From positions 18,727-82,726 of the forward strand of contig CAKQGD010000001.1 of NCBI GenBank assembly GCA_934232845.1: 64,000 nucleotides of DNA, written 5' to 3'. This stretch comes from an uncultured Oscillospiraceae bacterium (GTDB lineage: Bacteria; Bacillota; Clostridia; Oscillospirales; Ruminococcaceae). Below the pieces are notes generated by a model, which had not been told where the DNA came from, ran no database searches, and saw only the letters and a list, made by a program, of their open reading frames with translations. A program made the translations under genes and the position numbers. This document shows positions 41,568 through 49,747 of this stretch, one piece after another (position 1 is the first letter of the stretch; the number at the start of each line of letters is the position of its first letter).

Positions 41568-41602
41568 GATGTTTCCTCCTCTTTGGGAATCGATATACCG
41601 AC

Positions 41603-41631
41603 ATTATAACACGTTTTTGCCGAACTGTACA
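41603..41631 (-). promoter_or_regulatory. Promoter of the GntR gene
   Basis: On the minus strand TGTACA (41626-41631) and TATAAT (41603-41608) are 17 nt apart. CGGTATATCG, a weak form of the palindrome, follows just after the start site and could give autocontrol. Confidence 0.65.
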
Positions 41632-41882
41632 TTTTTGTCAATTTTATTTTTAAAAAAGGATTCTTTGCCGAGGAGAGCAGGCTTCACCATTCGGGGAGTT
41701 TATTTCGTTGCGCCAAAACGGCATGCCATTTACAATTTATTTAAAATTTAAAAGTAGATCAAAATCAAATGGTTCTACGCTATTTTATTCTTAAATAGAC
41801 TTTTAAGAGCAAAATATATCGGCAAATTAAATAAAATAATTCAAGAATTATGAACGTTTATAGAGAAAAAGGAATTTCCATG
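41632..41882. other. AT-rich intergenic region
   Basis: This stretch between the GntR gene promoter and the transporter promoter is clearly more AT-rich than the flanking genes. No gene, repeat or strong hairpin was seen in it on either strand. Confidence 0.4.
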
Positions 41883-41911
41883 TTGACAAAATGGTATACC
41901 AAATATATTCT
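41883..41911 (+). promoter_or_regulatory. Promoter with GntR operator ahead of the DASS transporter
   Basis: TTGACA at 41883-41888 and TATTCT at 41906-41911 are 17 nt apart. ATGGTATACCAA lies at 41891-41902, starting at the third base of the spacer, exactly as in the promoter at 38557. Confidence 0.85.
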
Positions 41912-42067
41912 TGTGGTAGTTACCGCCGCTTGATGAGAAACGCTTGTCATTCGGTGTTAGCTTGATCGATCCAAAGGGAATAGATACATTCATAGGATCT
42001 GCCGGCGGCCGCGGCATTTCGGTTGACTGTATGCCCAGAGGAAAAAAGAAAAAATGGAGGTTTGGCG

Positions 42068-43435
42068 ATGAAACTGTCACGAAAAGCTTTATCAGTGCTG
42101 TTCCTTTGTATAGTACTTGCCGTTGGCATGAGTACGATGTCCTTCGCATTGGAAGCCGATATTGATATGTCGGCCGTGGATATGAAAGGCGCAGTTGAAT
42201 GCATCATTATCCTTGTGATTTCTTTCGCTCTGTTCTTTACGGAGGCCCTCCCGCTTGGTGTTACCGCGATGCTGGTTCCGGTTGCTCTTTCTTTCCCGGG
42301 AATTGAGATTATTTCCGGTAAAACGGCTTTTGCAAACTTCGGCGAACAGTGGGTCGTCACGTTCATGGCGATGTTTATCGTCGGCGACGCGATCTTTAAA
42401 ACCGGCCTTGCCGCCAAAATCGGCGATGCGATTCTAAAGGTCGCCGGCAAGACGCAGAAGCGTCTGGTCCTTATCATGGGAGCCACCCTCGGTATCATGT
42501 CCGCTTTCCTGTCCAACTCCGCGACAATGGCTCTGTTTGCTCCCGTTATCGTAGCGGCTGCGAAGGAAGCCGGCCTTAAACCTTCCAAAGTCATCATGCC
42601 GATGGCGTTTTTGATCTGCATCGGCGGCAATATGACCCTGATGGGCGCTTCCTCCAAGGGCGTTGTCAACGGCTTGATGGAGACCTACGGTGTCGAGGGA
42701 TTCTCTTTCTTTGACTATACCCCCCTCGGCATCTGCTTCTTTGTTGTGGCGCTGCTCTACTTTGCCCTTGTCGGCGTCAAGCTGCTGCCCGACCGTGACG
42801 TCACCGATGCGGACAGCACGATGACTTCTAACGAGAAGATCGAATACAATACCGCTAAAATGCCGATCGCCGCGGCTGTCTTTGTCGTGATGATCGTTGC
42901 CATCGCCCTGAACTGGGTAAAGCCCGCGACCGGCGCTATGCTCGGCATGTGCATCGTTGTTGCGACCGGCTGTATCTCTATGAAGGACGCCTACAGGGCG
43001 GTTAACTGGAACACCATCTTCCTGTTTGCCGGCATGCTCGCCCTTGGCGACGCTCTGGTTAAGACGGGCGCTGACGTTCTGATCGCCGCTAAGCTGCTCG
43101 GCATGGCCTCCAGCCCGACGATGGCTCTGCTCGTGGTCTTTGTCGCCACCTGCATTATCACCAACTTTATGTCCAACACCGCTGCCGCCGCCGTTGCGAC
43201 CCCGATCGCAATCACCGCCGGCAACCTGCTGGGCGTCAGCCCGCTGCCCTTCTGCATGGCGGTCGGCATCGGCGCTTCCCTGTGCTTCCTGACCCCTGTT
43301 GCGACCCCTTCCAATACGATCGCTTACGGTCTCGGCGGTTACAAGTTCAGCGACTTTGCCAAGTGCGGCGGCCTGCTTGAGTTGATTATGATCATCGAAG
43401 GCTGCATTCTGATCCCGATTTTCTTCCCGTTCTGA
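42068..43435 (+). CDS. DASS/SLC13-type carboxylate transporter
   Basis: The 455-residue membrane protein has 11-12 hydrophobic segments and two family repeats. Each holds a substrate-site motif: FLSNSATMALFAPV near residues 149-162 and FMSNTAAAAVATPI near 367-380. These proteins couple sodium or proton entry to uptake of di- or tricarboxylates, or of sulfate. The N-terminus looks like a cleavable signal or an extra helix (KALSVLFLCIVLAVGMSTMSFA). The ATG at 42068 has GGAGG 7 nt upstream. Its promoter carries the GntR site, so uptake and CoA activation seem to share control. Confidence 0.9.
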   Translation: MKLSRKALSVLFLCIVLAVGMSTMSFALEADIDMSAVDMKGAVECIIILVISFALFFTEALPLGVTAMLVPVALSFPGIEIISGKTAFANFGEQWVVTFMAMFIVGDAIFKTGLAAKIGDAILKVAGKTQKRLVLIMGATLGIMSAFLSNSATMALFAPVIVAAAKEAGLKPSKVIMPMAFLICIGGNMTLMGASSKGVVNGLMETYGVEGFSFFDYTPLGICFFVVALLYFALVGVKLLPDRDVTDADSTMTSNEKIEYNTAKMPIAAAVFVVMIVAIALNWVKPATGAMLGMCIVVATGCISMKDAYRAVNWNTIFLFAGMLALGDALVKTGADVLIAAKLLGMASSPTMALLVVFVATCIITNFMSNTAAAAVATPIAITAGNLLGVSPLPFCMAVGIGASLCFLTPVATPSNTIAYGLGGYKFSDFAKCGGLLELIMIIEGCILIPIFFPF

Positions 43436-43454
43436 TTTTTCTCATCTCAAAAAA

Positions 43455-43488
43455 GAGGGAGCCGCCTGTGGAAAAAGGCGGCTCCCTC
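43455..43488 (+). terminator. Hairpin after the transporter gene
   Basis: GAGGGAGCCGCCT pairs perfectly with AGGCGGCTCCCTC around 8 nt. No T run follows, so it may be leaky and let transcription continue to the second CoA-transferase, which has no obvious promoter of its own. Confidence 0.6.
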
Positions 43489-43697
43489 CTACCTCTGCAA
43501 AGCTCTGCTTTTGTCGTGGCTCTCCCGTCTTTCAAAATAGGGGGCGCTTTCGGCGGGAAAGAGAAATTCTCTTTTACTCTCGTTGACAACGCCGCCCTGA
43601 AAAGGTAAGATTAAGTTGCCGAGGAATCTTATTCCGAAGGCATAAAGGGGAGAGAGTATCCGCTCTCTAAAGATTTTATCAAAGGAGAATGAAAAAC

Positions 43698-44885
43698 ATG
43701 GCAAGAGCACTCGAAGGACTTAAGGTTCTGGATCTGACCCGCGTATTGGCGGGTCCGTATGCAACGATGATTCTCGGTGATATGGGAGCCGACATCATCA
43801 AGATTGAGGCGGTCAAAACCGGCGACGACAGCCGTGCGTTCGGCCCGTATGTCAACGGCGAAAGTGCATACTTCATGAGCATCAACCGCAACAAGAGAAG
43901 TATCACGATGAACCTCAAAAACCCCGAGGCAGTCAAGACCTTTAAAGAAATGGTAAAGAAGGCCGACGTGGTTGTGGAAAACTATCGTCCCGGCACGATG
44001 GAAAAATTCGGCTTGGGTTATGATGTTCTCAAAGAGCTGAATCCCCGGCTGATTTACGCCTCCGCATCCGGCTTCGGCCAGACCGGACCGTATTCCAAGC
44101 GTGCTGCCTATGACGCAGTTGTGCAGGCGATGGGCGGCATCATGAGCATCACCGGACAGGAGGGCGGCGCTCCTACGCGCGTCGGCACGTCCGTCGGCGA
44201 TATCACTGCGGGACTTTTCTGCGCAATCGGAATCCTCGGTGCGCTGTGCAGCCGCGATAAGACCGGCGTCGGTCAGATGGTTGACGTTGCGATGCTTGAC
44301 TGCCAGGTCGCCATTTTGGAAAATGCAATCGCCCGCTATATGGTCAGCGGCGTTTCACCCAAGCCGCAGGGCAACCGTCATCCGTCCATTGTGCCGTTTG
44401 AGACGTTTGAAACGAGCGACGGCAATATCATGGTCTCCGCCGGCAACGACAAGCTCTGGGCGAGCTTCTGCCGCGTGATCGGCCGTGAGGATATGATCGA
44501 CGACCCCAGATTCGAGACGAACCCGAAGCGGTTTGAAAATTACAAAGAGCTTCGGCCCATGATCGAAGCGGAAACGAAGAAAAAGCCTGTGGCTGAGTGG
44601 CAGAAGCTGCTTGACGATGCAGGCGTACCGGAGTCTCCTATTAATAATATTGAAATGGTCATCAAAAATCCGCAGGTGCAGGCGCGTGATATGATCGTAG
44701 AAGTCGATCATCCTGTCGCCGGCCCGGTTAAGATGCCCGGAATTCCGATCAAACTCAGCGGTACTCCGTCTGAGATCCGTTCGGCTGCGCCGGTACTGGG
44801 CGCGGACACCGATGAGATTCTCAAAGAGCTGCTGAATATGAGCGATGAGGATATTGCCAAGCTGAAGGAGTGCGGCGCGGTCTGA
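43698..44885 (+). CDS. CaiB/BaiF-type class III CoA-transferase
   Basis: The 395-residue enzyme is a paralogue of the one at 38691 but clearly different in sequence. LKVLDLTRVLAGPYATMILGDMGADIIKIE opens the chain, and the catalytic Asp is residue 168 in GTSVGDITAGLFCAIG. ASGFGQTGPYSKRAAYDAVVQAMGG is conserved. Two distinct CoA-transferases in one locus suggest either two acids or two stages of CoA transfer. The ATG at 43698 is preferred to 43689 because AAAGGAG would be only 2 nt from the latter. Confidence 0.93.
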   Translation: MARALEGLKVLDLTRVLAGPYATMILGDMGADIIKIEAVKTGDDSRAFGPYVNGESAYFMSINRNKRSITMNLKNPEAVKTFKEMVKKADVVVENYRPGTMEKFGLGYDVLKELNPRLIYASASGFGQTGPYSKRAAYDAVVQAMGGIMSITGQEGGAPTRVGTSVGDITAGLFCAIGILGALCSRDKTGVGQMVDVAMLDCQVAILENAIARYMVSGVSPKPQGNRHPSIVPFETFETSDGNIMVSAGNDKLWASFCRVIGREDMIDDPRFETNPKRFENYKELRPMIEAETKKKPVAEWQKLLDDAGVPESPINNIEMVIKNPQVQARDMIVEVDHPVAGPVKMPGIPIKLSGTPSEIRSAAPVLGADTDEILKELLNMSDEDIAKLKECGAV

Positions 44886-44992
44886 CGACCGGCGGCAGGC
44901 TCAAAAGGCCTCTTTTCGCAAAATGTCCGATATCGCCGGTTCGGTAGGGGGTACACGGTTTGATCCAGACTTAAAGAAGGTTTGGTGATAAC

Positions 44993-46558
44993 ATGGCATA
45001 TCAGACGATGCGAGAGGCCGTCGAAGATTTTCGGGTCTTGAACGCAAAAAATACAGCTCAGGATGAGCAGGGCCGCAAAGGTTACGAAAAACAGCATGCC
45101 AAGGGCAAGCTGCATGCGCGTGAGCGTATTGATCTTCTGCTCGATCCGGGCAGCTTTGTAGAACTGGATGAATTTGTTGAACACCGGTGCTCGGATTTCG
45201 GCATGGAAAAGAAACGCAGAGCGGGCGACGGTGTAGTGACGGGCTATGGAACGATTCACAATCGTACCGTCTATGTATACGCGGACGACTTCACCTATCT
45301 TGGAGGCGCGCTTGGCGAGATGCACTCCAAAAAGATCTGTAAAGTGATGGACCTTGCGCTTGCGGCGGGCTGTCCCGTGATCGGAATTCAGGATTCCGGC
45401 GGCGGCCGCATTCAGGAGGGCGTTGACGCCAAACACGGCTACGGCGAAATTTTTTACCGCAACTCCATCATGTCCGGCGTTGTGCCGCAGATTTCTATTA
45501 TTGTTGGCCCGTGCGCCGGCGGCGCGGTGTATTCACCGTCCCTGACGGACTTTATCTTTACGGTCAATCAGCTGACCAATATGTACGTCACAGGTCCGCG
45601 CGTGTGCAAAGTGGCGCTCGGAGAAGATGTAACCGCGGAACAGCTCGGCGGCGCTATGGTGCAGAATACAAAGAACGGCGTTTCGCACTTTATGTCGAAC
45701 AGCGAGCAGGAATGCTATGAGTCTGTCCGCCGTTTGATGGAGTATCTGCCGCAGAACAGCAAGCTGAATCCGCCCTCATATGAGCCGACGGAGCCTGCCG
45801 AGAAAAAACTCGAATATCTGCTCGACTATATTCCCACGACGGGGAAAAAGGCTTACGATATGAAGGTTGTCATCGAGTCCATTGCGGACACGGGTTCCTT
45901 TATGGAGACGCAGGCGCTTTGGGCACGCAATGTGGTGACGGGCTTTTCGCGAATCAACGGCGAGACGATCGGTATCGTGGCCAGCCAGCCGAATTACCTT
46001 GCCGGTTGTCTGGATATTAACGCTTCCTGCAAGGCGGCGCGTTTTATCCGCTTCTGCGACGCGTTCAATATTCCGCTGCTGACGCTGGTGGATGTTCCCG
46101 GCTTTCTGCCCGGCACACAGCAGGAATACAACGGCATTATCCGCCATGGCGCGAAAATGCTGTATGCTTTCTCCGAGGCGACCGTGCCGAAGGTTACGGT
46201 GCTGATGCGCAAAGCATACGGCGGCGCGCACAACGCGATGTGCTCTAAGGAACTGCACTCCGACATTTACATGGCTTGGCCCACCGGCGAGATCGCCGTC
46301 ATGGGCGCGGCCGAGGCGTCGAATATCATCTTTAAAAAGGAGATCGACGCCGCGGAAAATCCTGAAGAGGTGCGCGCGGCCCGCACTGCGGAATACGACC
46401 GCAATTTCCAGAATCCATATGCGGCAGCCCGCCGCGGATATGTGGACCGCATCATTAATCCGGTTGATACCCGCATGGAAGTAATCCGTGCGTTCGATTC
46501 CCTCAAGACAAAGTACGTCAGCCTTCCGTGGAAGAAGCACTGCAATCTTCCGCTGTAA
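44993..46558 (+). CDS. Acyl-CoA carboxylase / decarboxylase carboxyltransferase subunit
   Basis: The 521-residue protein has the two crotonase-type halves of biotin-dependent carboxyltransferases (PccB, MmdA, glutaconyl-CoA decarboxylase alpha). KLHARERIDLLLDPGSFVELDEF begins the first half. SGGGRIQEGV and GPCAGGAVYSPSLTDF form the first acyl-CoA oxyanion site. LVDVPGFLPGTQQEYNGIIRHGAKMLYAF, RKAYGGAHNAM and WPTGEIAVMGAAEA define the second half, for carboxybiotin. No biotin carboxylase, biotin carrier or membrane decarboxylase subunit lies nearby, so partners must be elsewhere. In this cluster it may decarboxylate a dicarboxyl-CoA such as methylmalonyl-CoA, but this is not proven. Confidence 0.92.
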   Translation: MAYQTMREAVEDFRVLNAKNTAQDEQGRKGYEKQHAKGKLHARERIDLLLDPGSFVELDEFVEHRCSDFGMEKKRRAGDGVVTGYGTIHNRTVYVYADDFTYLGGALGEMHSKKICKVMDLALAAGCPVIGIQDSGGGRIQEGVDAKHGYGEIFYRNSIMSGVVPQISIIVGPCAGGAVYSPSLTDFIFTVNQLTNMYVTGPRVCKVALGEDVTAEQLGGAMVQNTKNGVSHFMSNSEQECYESVRRLMEYLPQNSKLNPPSYEPTEPAEKKLEYLLDYIPTTGKKAYDMKVVIESIADTGSFMETQALWARNVVTGFSRINGETIGIVASQPNYLAGCLDINASCKAARFIRFCDAFNIPLLTLVDVPGFLPGTQQEYNGIIRHGAKMLYAFSEATVPKVTVLMRKAYGGAHNAMCSKELHSDIYMAWPTGEIAVMGAAEASNIIFKKEIDAAENPEEVRAARTAEYDRNFQNPYAAARRGYVDRIINPVDTRMEVIRAFDSLKTKYVSLPWKKHCNLPL

Positions 46559-46582
46559 AAGCTTCCATCTGCATTCTACCTG

Positions 46583-46625
46583 CGCAGAGCCGGTGTTTTC
46601 CATCTTGGAGGACACCGGCTCTGCG
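46583..46625 (+). terminator. Hairpin after the carboxyltransferase gene
   Basis: CGCAGAGCCGGTGT pairs perfectly with ACACCGGCTCTGCG. The T run is poor, but the stem is strong enough to mark the end of the unit. Confidence 0.7.
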
Positions 46626-46730
46626 TATGTCAAAAAAGAAGTTTACAATTCGTTTCTTGACAGCAAGACACCGAAAAGCGTATTCTTTGGAGAAGAGACA
46701 GAAACGTCCGGAAAGGGGACTATATACGAT

Positions 46731-47180
46731 ATGTATTGCAAAAACTGCGGGGCGGAGCTCAATGACCGCCATGTCGTGTGCATTATCTGCCGCAAGGGAA
46801 AGGGCGTCGGAAATCAATACTGCGCTTTCTGCGGGGAGAAGCTCGCACAGCCGGGCGCGGCGAAGTGCGACGCCTGCGGTCATCTGACCGGGCCGGAGGA
46901 TCCCAATAAACCCGTCACACCCGATAAGATGCGTTTTTCTCCGTTCGCTGCGGCGTTGATTTCCGCTATTATGCCCGGCATGGGGCAGGCCTGCAACGGA
47001 CAGCTTGTGAAAGGAATTTTGATTTTTATCGCATATGTGCTGCTCAACGGCTTTACCAGCGGCGGTGTTTCCGGACTTGTGATTCAGGGAACATATGCGG
47101 TGATCGCAGCGGTGGATTCTTTCTGCATTTCCAAAAAGCTCAAGAATGAGACGGCTGTCGGCAAGTATGAATTTTTCTGA
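46731..47180 (+). CDS. Zinc-ribbon membrane protein
   Basis: The 149-residue protein starts with MYCKNCGAEL, followed by CIICRKG and two more CxxC pairs (YCAFCG, KCDACG) up to residue 57, so one or two zinc ribbons are likely. Two hydrophobic segments lie near residues 76-93 and 98-130, with GMGQACNGQLVKGILIF similar to TM2-type domains. The function is unknown. The ATG at 46731 has AAAGGGG about 12 nt upstream, rather far. The frame extends further upstream but without protein character. Confidence 0.7.
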   Translation: MYCKNCGAELNDRHVVCIICRKGKGVGNQYCAFCGEKLAQPGAAKCDACGHLTGPEDPNKPVTPDKMRFSPFAAALISAIMPGMGQACNGQLVKGILIFIAYVLLNGFTSGGVSGLVIQGTYAVIAAVDSFCISKKLKNETAVGKYEFF

Positions 47181-47387
47181 CGGCGCGGCGGTGCTCCTTT
47201 GAGGATACATATACTATATATAATAGGATAGAGAGCGTGTGTTCCCGTCCGCATGACGCGCGGACGGGAATTTTTTGAGGACAAATGGATAATCTGTACA
47301 GAAAAGGGAAAATTGTTTGTATGAAACAGAGAATTTCTGCGTTTCTGCACGAAATGGCACTTTTTTGAAAAAAACGCAAAAAAACGC

Positions 47388-47416
47388 TTGCAAACGCTGT
47401 TTCCCTGTGATAATAT
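47388..47416 (+). promoter_or_regulatory. Promoter of the ribosomal protein cluster
   Basis: TTGCAA at 47388-47393 and TAATAT at 47411-47416 are 17 nt apart. It starts a leader of about 260 nt before rpsJ. The spacer and downstream bases are those of a good vegetative promoter, although the -10 match is moderate. Confidence 0.6.
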
Positions 47417-47422
47417 ATACCT

Positions 47423-47681
47423 TGCGTGACTGCTGCGATATGCGATGATGCGGGAGGTGGCCACCCATTGCGGTGGGGAATTTCCGCGGAGTATGTCCGA
47501 TTTTAAAACCGGGCGACCTATTTTTACGACCGCTGTGCGGTTGTGAGGCCTGAGGCCTTTCCCGGTTAAACTGCGGTTTGCAGTTTAACCGATTTTTTAC
47601 GGCCAAATACAGGAAACACACGGCACAGTGGATTGAAAAAACAGGACGTCGCCAAAACAAAAAATTCAGGAGGCGATGAAA
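47423..47681 (+). promoter_or_regulatory. Structured leader (possible attenuator) of the S10 operon
   Basis: The leader contains GGTGGCCACC, an ACGACCGC-TGT-GCGGTTGT hairpin, and then a terminator-like stem at 47563-47598. AACCGGG at 47507-47513 can pair with CCCGGTT at 47561-47567, which overlaps the terminator stem, so two exclusive folds exist. Many bacteria control this operon through L4 or leader structures. No known leader class was recognised. Confidence 0.5.
47563..47598 (+). terminator. Intrinsic terminator inside the S10 leader
   Basis: CGGTTAAACTGC pairs perfectly with GCAGTTTAACCG around a 5-nt loop, followed by ATTTTTT. It lies between the promoter and rpsJ, with no promoter seen after it, so it should act as an attenuator. 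Confidence 0.8.
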
Positions 47682-47993
47682 ATGGCAGTCAAAGAAAAAA
47701 TCAGGATTCGTGTAAGAGGCTATGACAGTCAGCTGGTCGACGCTGCGGCCGAAAAGATCGTGGAGACCGCAAAGCGTACGGGCGCCAAGGTTTCCGGCCC
47801 GATTCCGCTGCCGACCGACAAGGAAGTCGTAACGATTCTGCGCGCGGTGCACAAGTACAAGGATTCCCGCGAGCAGTTCGAGATGCGCACCCACAAGCGC
47901 CTGATCGACATCCTTCGTCCCAGCAACAAGACCGTCGAGGCCCTGACCGGCCTGGAACTGCCCGCGGGCGTTGAGATCGAAATCAAGCTCTGA
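47682..47993 (+). CDS. rpsJ: 30S ribosomal protein S10
   Basis: The 103-residue protein sits in the head of the 30S subunit and also works in transcription antitermination with NusB. KEKIRIRVRGYDSQLVDAAA at the start and THKRLIDILRP are classical. The ATG at 47682 is used because AGGAGG lies 8 nt upstream. An ATG at 47676 is too close to that site. It is the first gene of the S10-spc-alpha cluster. Confidence 0.98.
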   Translation: MAVKEKIRIRVRGYDSQLVDAAAEKIVETAKRTGAKVSGPIPLPTDKEVVTILRAVHKYKDSREQFEMRTHKRLIDILRPSNKTVEALTGLELPAGVEIEIKL

Positions 47994-48090
47994 TTTTACG
48001 GAGTTTTGATAACTGCGTCGCAAACAAAGCGAGCAAAGGTAATGTTGGCGCGTCTGCGTCAACCAATGACCAAAGGAGGAAAAAACCAGT

Positions 48091-48720
48091 ATGCAGAAAG
48101 CAATCATCGGCAAGAAACTCGGCATGACCCAGCTCTTTGACGAAAACGGCAGCTTTATCCCGGTGACGGTCATCGAGGCTGGTCCCTGCGTCGTCGTACA
48201 GAAGAAGACGGTCGAAAACGACGGATATGAATCCGTGCAGCTCGGCTTCGGCGAGGTATCGGACAAGCACGTGAACAAGCCGGCCAAGGGCCATTTCGCA
48301 AAGGCGGACGTCGCGAACAAGAAATTCCTCAGAGAATTCGCAATTGAAGCGAACGTCGGCGACATCATCAAGGCGGACGTATTCGCCCCCGGAGAAAAGG
48401 TCGACGTCTGCGGCACCAGCAAGGGCAAGGGCTATGCCGGCACGATCAAGCGCTACGGCACCCGTTCCCTCAAGGCTACGCACGGCACCGGCCCGGTCGC
48501 GAGAGAGGCCGGCTCCATGGGCGCCTGCTCCGATCCCTCCCGTATTTACAAGGGCAAGAAGATGGCCGGCCATCTCGGCGCGGAGAGGGTCACCATCCAG
48601 AACCTTGACATCGTCAAGGTCGACGCTGAAAACAATCTGATCGCGCTGCGCGGTGCGATCCCCGGCCCCAAGGGCGGCATTGTCACCATCACCGACGCCG
48701 TGAAGGGCCAGAAGGCTTAA
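48091..48720 (+). CDS. rplC: 50S ribosomal protein L3
   Basis: The 209-residue protein helps form the peptidyl transferase centre. MQKAIIGKKLGMTQLFDENG opens the chain. The central loop KATHGTGPVAREAGSMGACSDPSR and the C-terminal LIALRGAIPGPKGG match the family. AAAGGAGG lies ahead of the ATG. It follows rpsJ by 97 nt. Confidence 0.98.
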   Translation: MQKAIIGKKLGMTQLFDENGSFIPVTVIEAGPCVVVQKKTVENDGYESVQLGFGEVSDKHVNKPAKGHFAKADVANKKFLREFAIEANVGDIIKADVFAPGEKVDVCGTSKGKGYAGTIKRYGTRSLKATHGTGPVAREAGSMGACSDPSRIYKGKKMAGHLGAERVTIQNLDIVKVDAENNLIALRGAIPGPKGGIVTITDAVKGQKA

Positions 48721-48738
48721 AAGGGAGGAGGAACTACA

Positions 48739-49362
48739 ATGCCGAAGGTTAACGTTTACAACATGGCCGGAGAAGTGGTCGGCGAGATCGAGCTGTCCGA
48801 TGCCGTGTTCGGAATTGAACCCAATCAGGTGGCGGTGCACACGGTGGTCAAGAATTTTCTTGCGAACCAGCGTCAGGGCACGCAGTCCACGCTGACGAGA
48901 ACCGAAGTCGCAGGCGGCGGCAGAAAACCGTGGCGCCAGAAGGGCACCGGTCACGCCAGACAGGGCTCCATCCGCGCTCCCCAGTGGTACCACGGCGGTA
49001 TCGCGCTCGGCCCCAAGCCCCGCGATTACGGCTATTCCGTCAATAAAAAGGTCAGACGTCTTGCGATGAAGTCCGCATTCTCCTCGAAGGTCGCGGAGAA
49101 CAGCCTTGTCGTCGTCGACGCCATCACGCTCGACGCCTACAAGACCAAGGATGTTGTCAAGATGCTTGCCGCGCTCAAGGTTGAGGGCAAGGCCCTGATC
49201 GTTGAGGCCGCGAAGAACGACAAGCTCGTCAAGTCCGCAGCAAACATCCCGGGCGTCAAGACCGCTCTGCCCAACACCATCAATGTGTATGACATCGTCG
49301 GAGCCGACAAGCTCGTCGTTTCCAAGGATGCCGCTCTGAAGCTTGAGGAGGTGTACGCATAA
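48739..49362 (+). CDS. rplD: 50S ribosomal protein L4
   Basis: The 207-residue protein lines the exit tunnel and in some bacteria represses its own operon. The extended loop RQGTQSTLTRTEVAGGGRKPWRQKGTGHARQGSIRAPQW near residues 46-84 is the hallmark. It starts 18 nt after rplC, and its stop touches the rplW start directly. Given the leader attenuator ahead of rpsJ, L4 is a candidate for feedback control here. Confidence 0.98.
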   Translation: MPKVNVYNMAGEVVGEIELSDAVFGIEPNQVAVHTVVKNFLANQRQGTQSTLTRTEVAGGGRKPWRQKGTGHARQGSIRAPQWYHGGIALGPKPRDYGYSVNKKVRRLAMKSAFSSKVAENSLVVVDAITLDAYKTKDVVKMLAALKVEGKALIVEAAKNDKLVKSAANIPGVKTALPNTINVYDIVGADKLVVSKDAALKLEEVYA

Positions 49363-49659
49363 ATGAAATTCGCACAGGATATCGTCATCCGCCCGATCAT
49401 CACCGAGCGCAGCATGAACGGAATCATGCAGGGCAAGTACACCTTTGAGGTTGCAAAGGATGCCAATAAGCTTGAGATCGCCGAAGCGGTCGAAAAGCTC
49501 TTTCCCGGCGTCAAGGTCGCAGCCGTCAACACCATGCACGTCGGCGGCAGGCTCAAGAGAATGGGCCGTACCGCAGGCATGACGAAAAGCTGGAAAAAGG
49601 CGATCGTTACCGTTACCGCCGACTCCAAGAAGATCGAATTCTTCGAGTCCATGATGTAA
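49363..49659 (+). CDS. rplW: 50S ribosomal protein L23
   Basis: The 98-residue protein lies at the tunnel exit, where trigger factor and SRP dock. DIVIRPIITERSM and KYTFEVAKDANKLEIAEAVEKLFPGVKVAAVNTM are typical. Its ATG follows the rplD stop with no gap. Confidence 0.97.
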   Translation: MKFAQDIVIRPIITERSMNGIMQGKYTFEVAKDANKLEIAEAVEKLFPGVKVAAVNTMHVGGRLKRMGRTAGMTKSWKKAIVTVTADSKKIEFFESMM

Positions 49660-49747
49660 CGTGTCCGCCCGACCGAGAAATTTGCAAGCTTGGCTTATGG
49701 GATTCTCGATTTATCCCGCTAACAAGTATGAGGAGTGAACCACCAGA

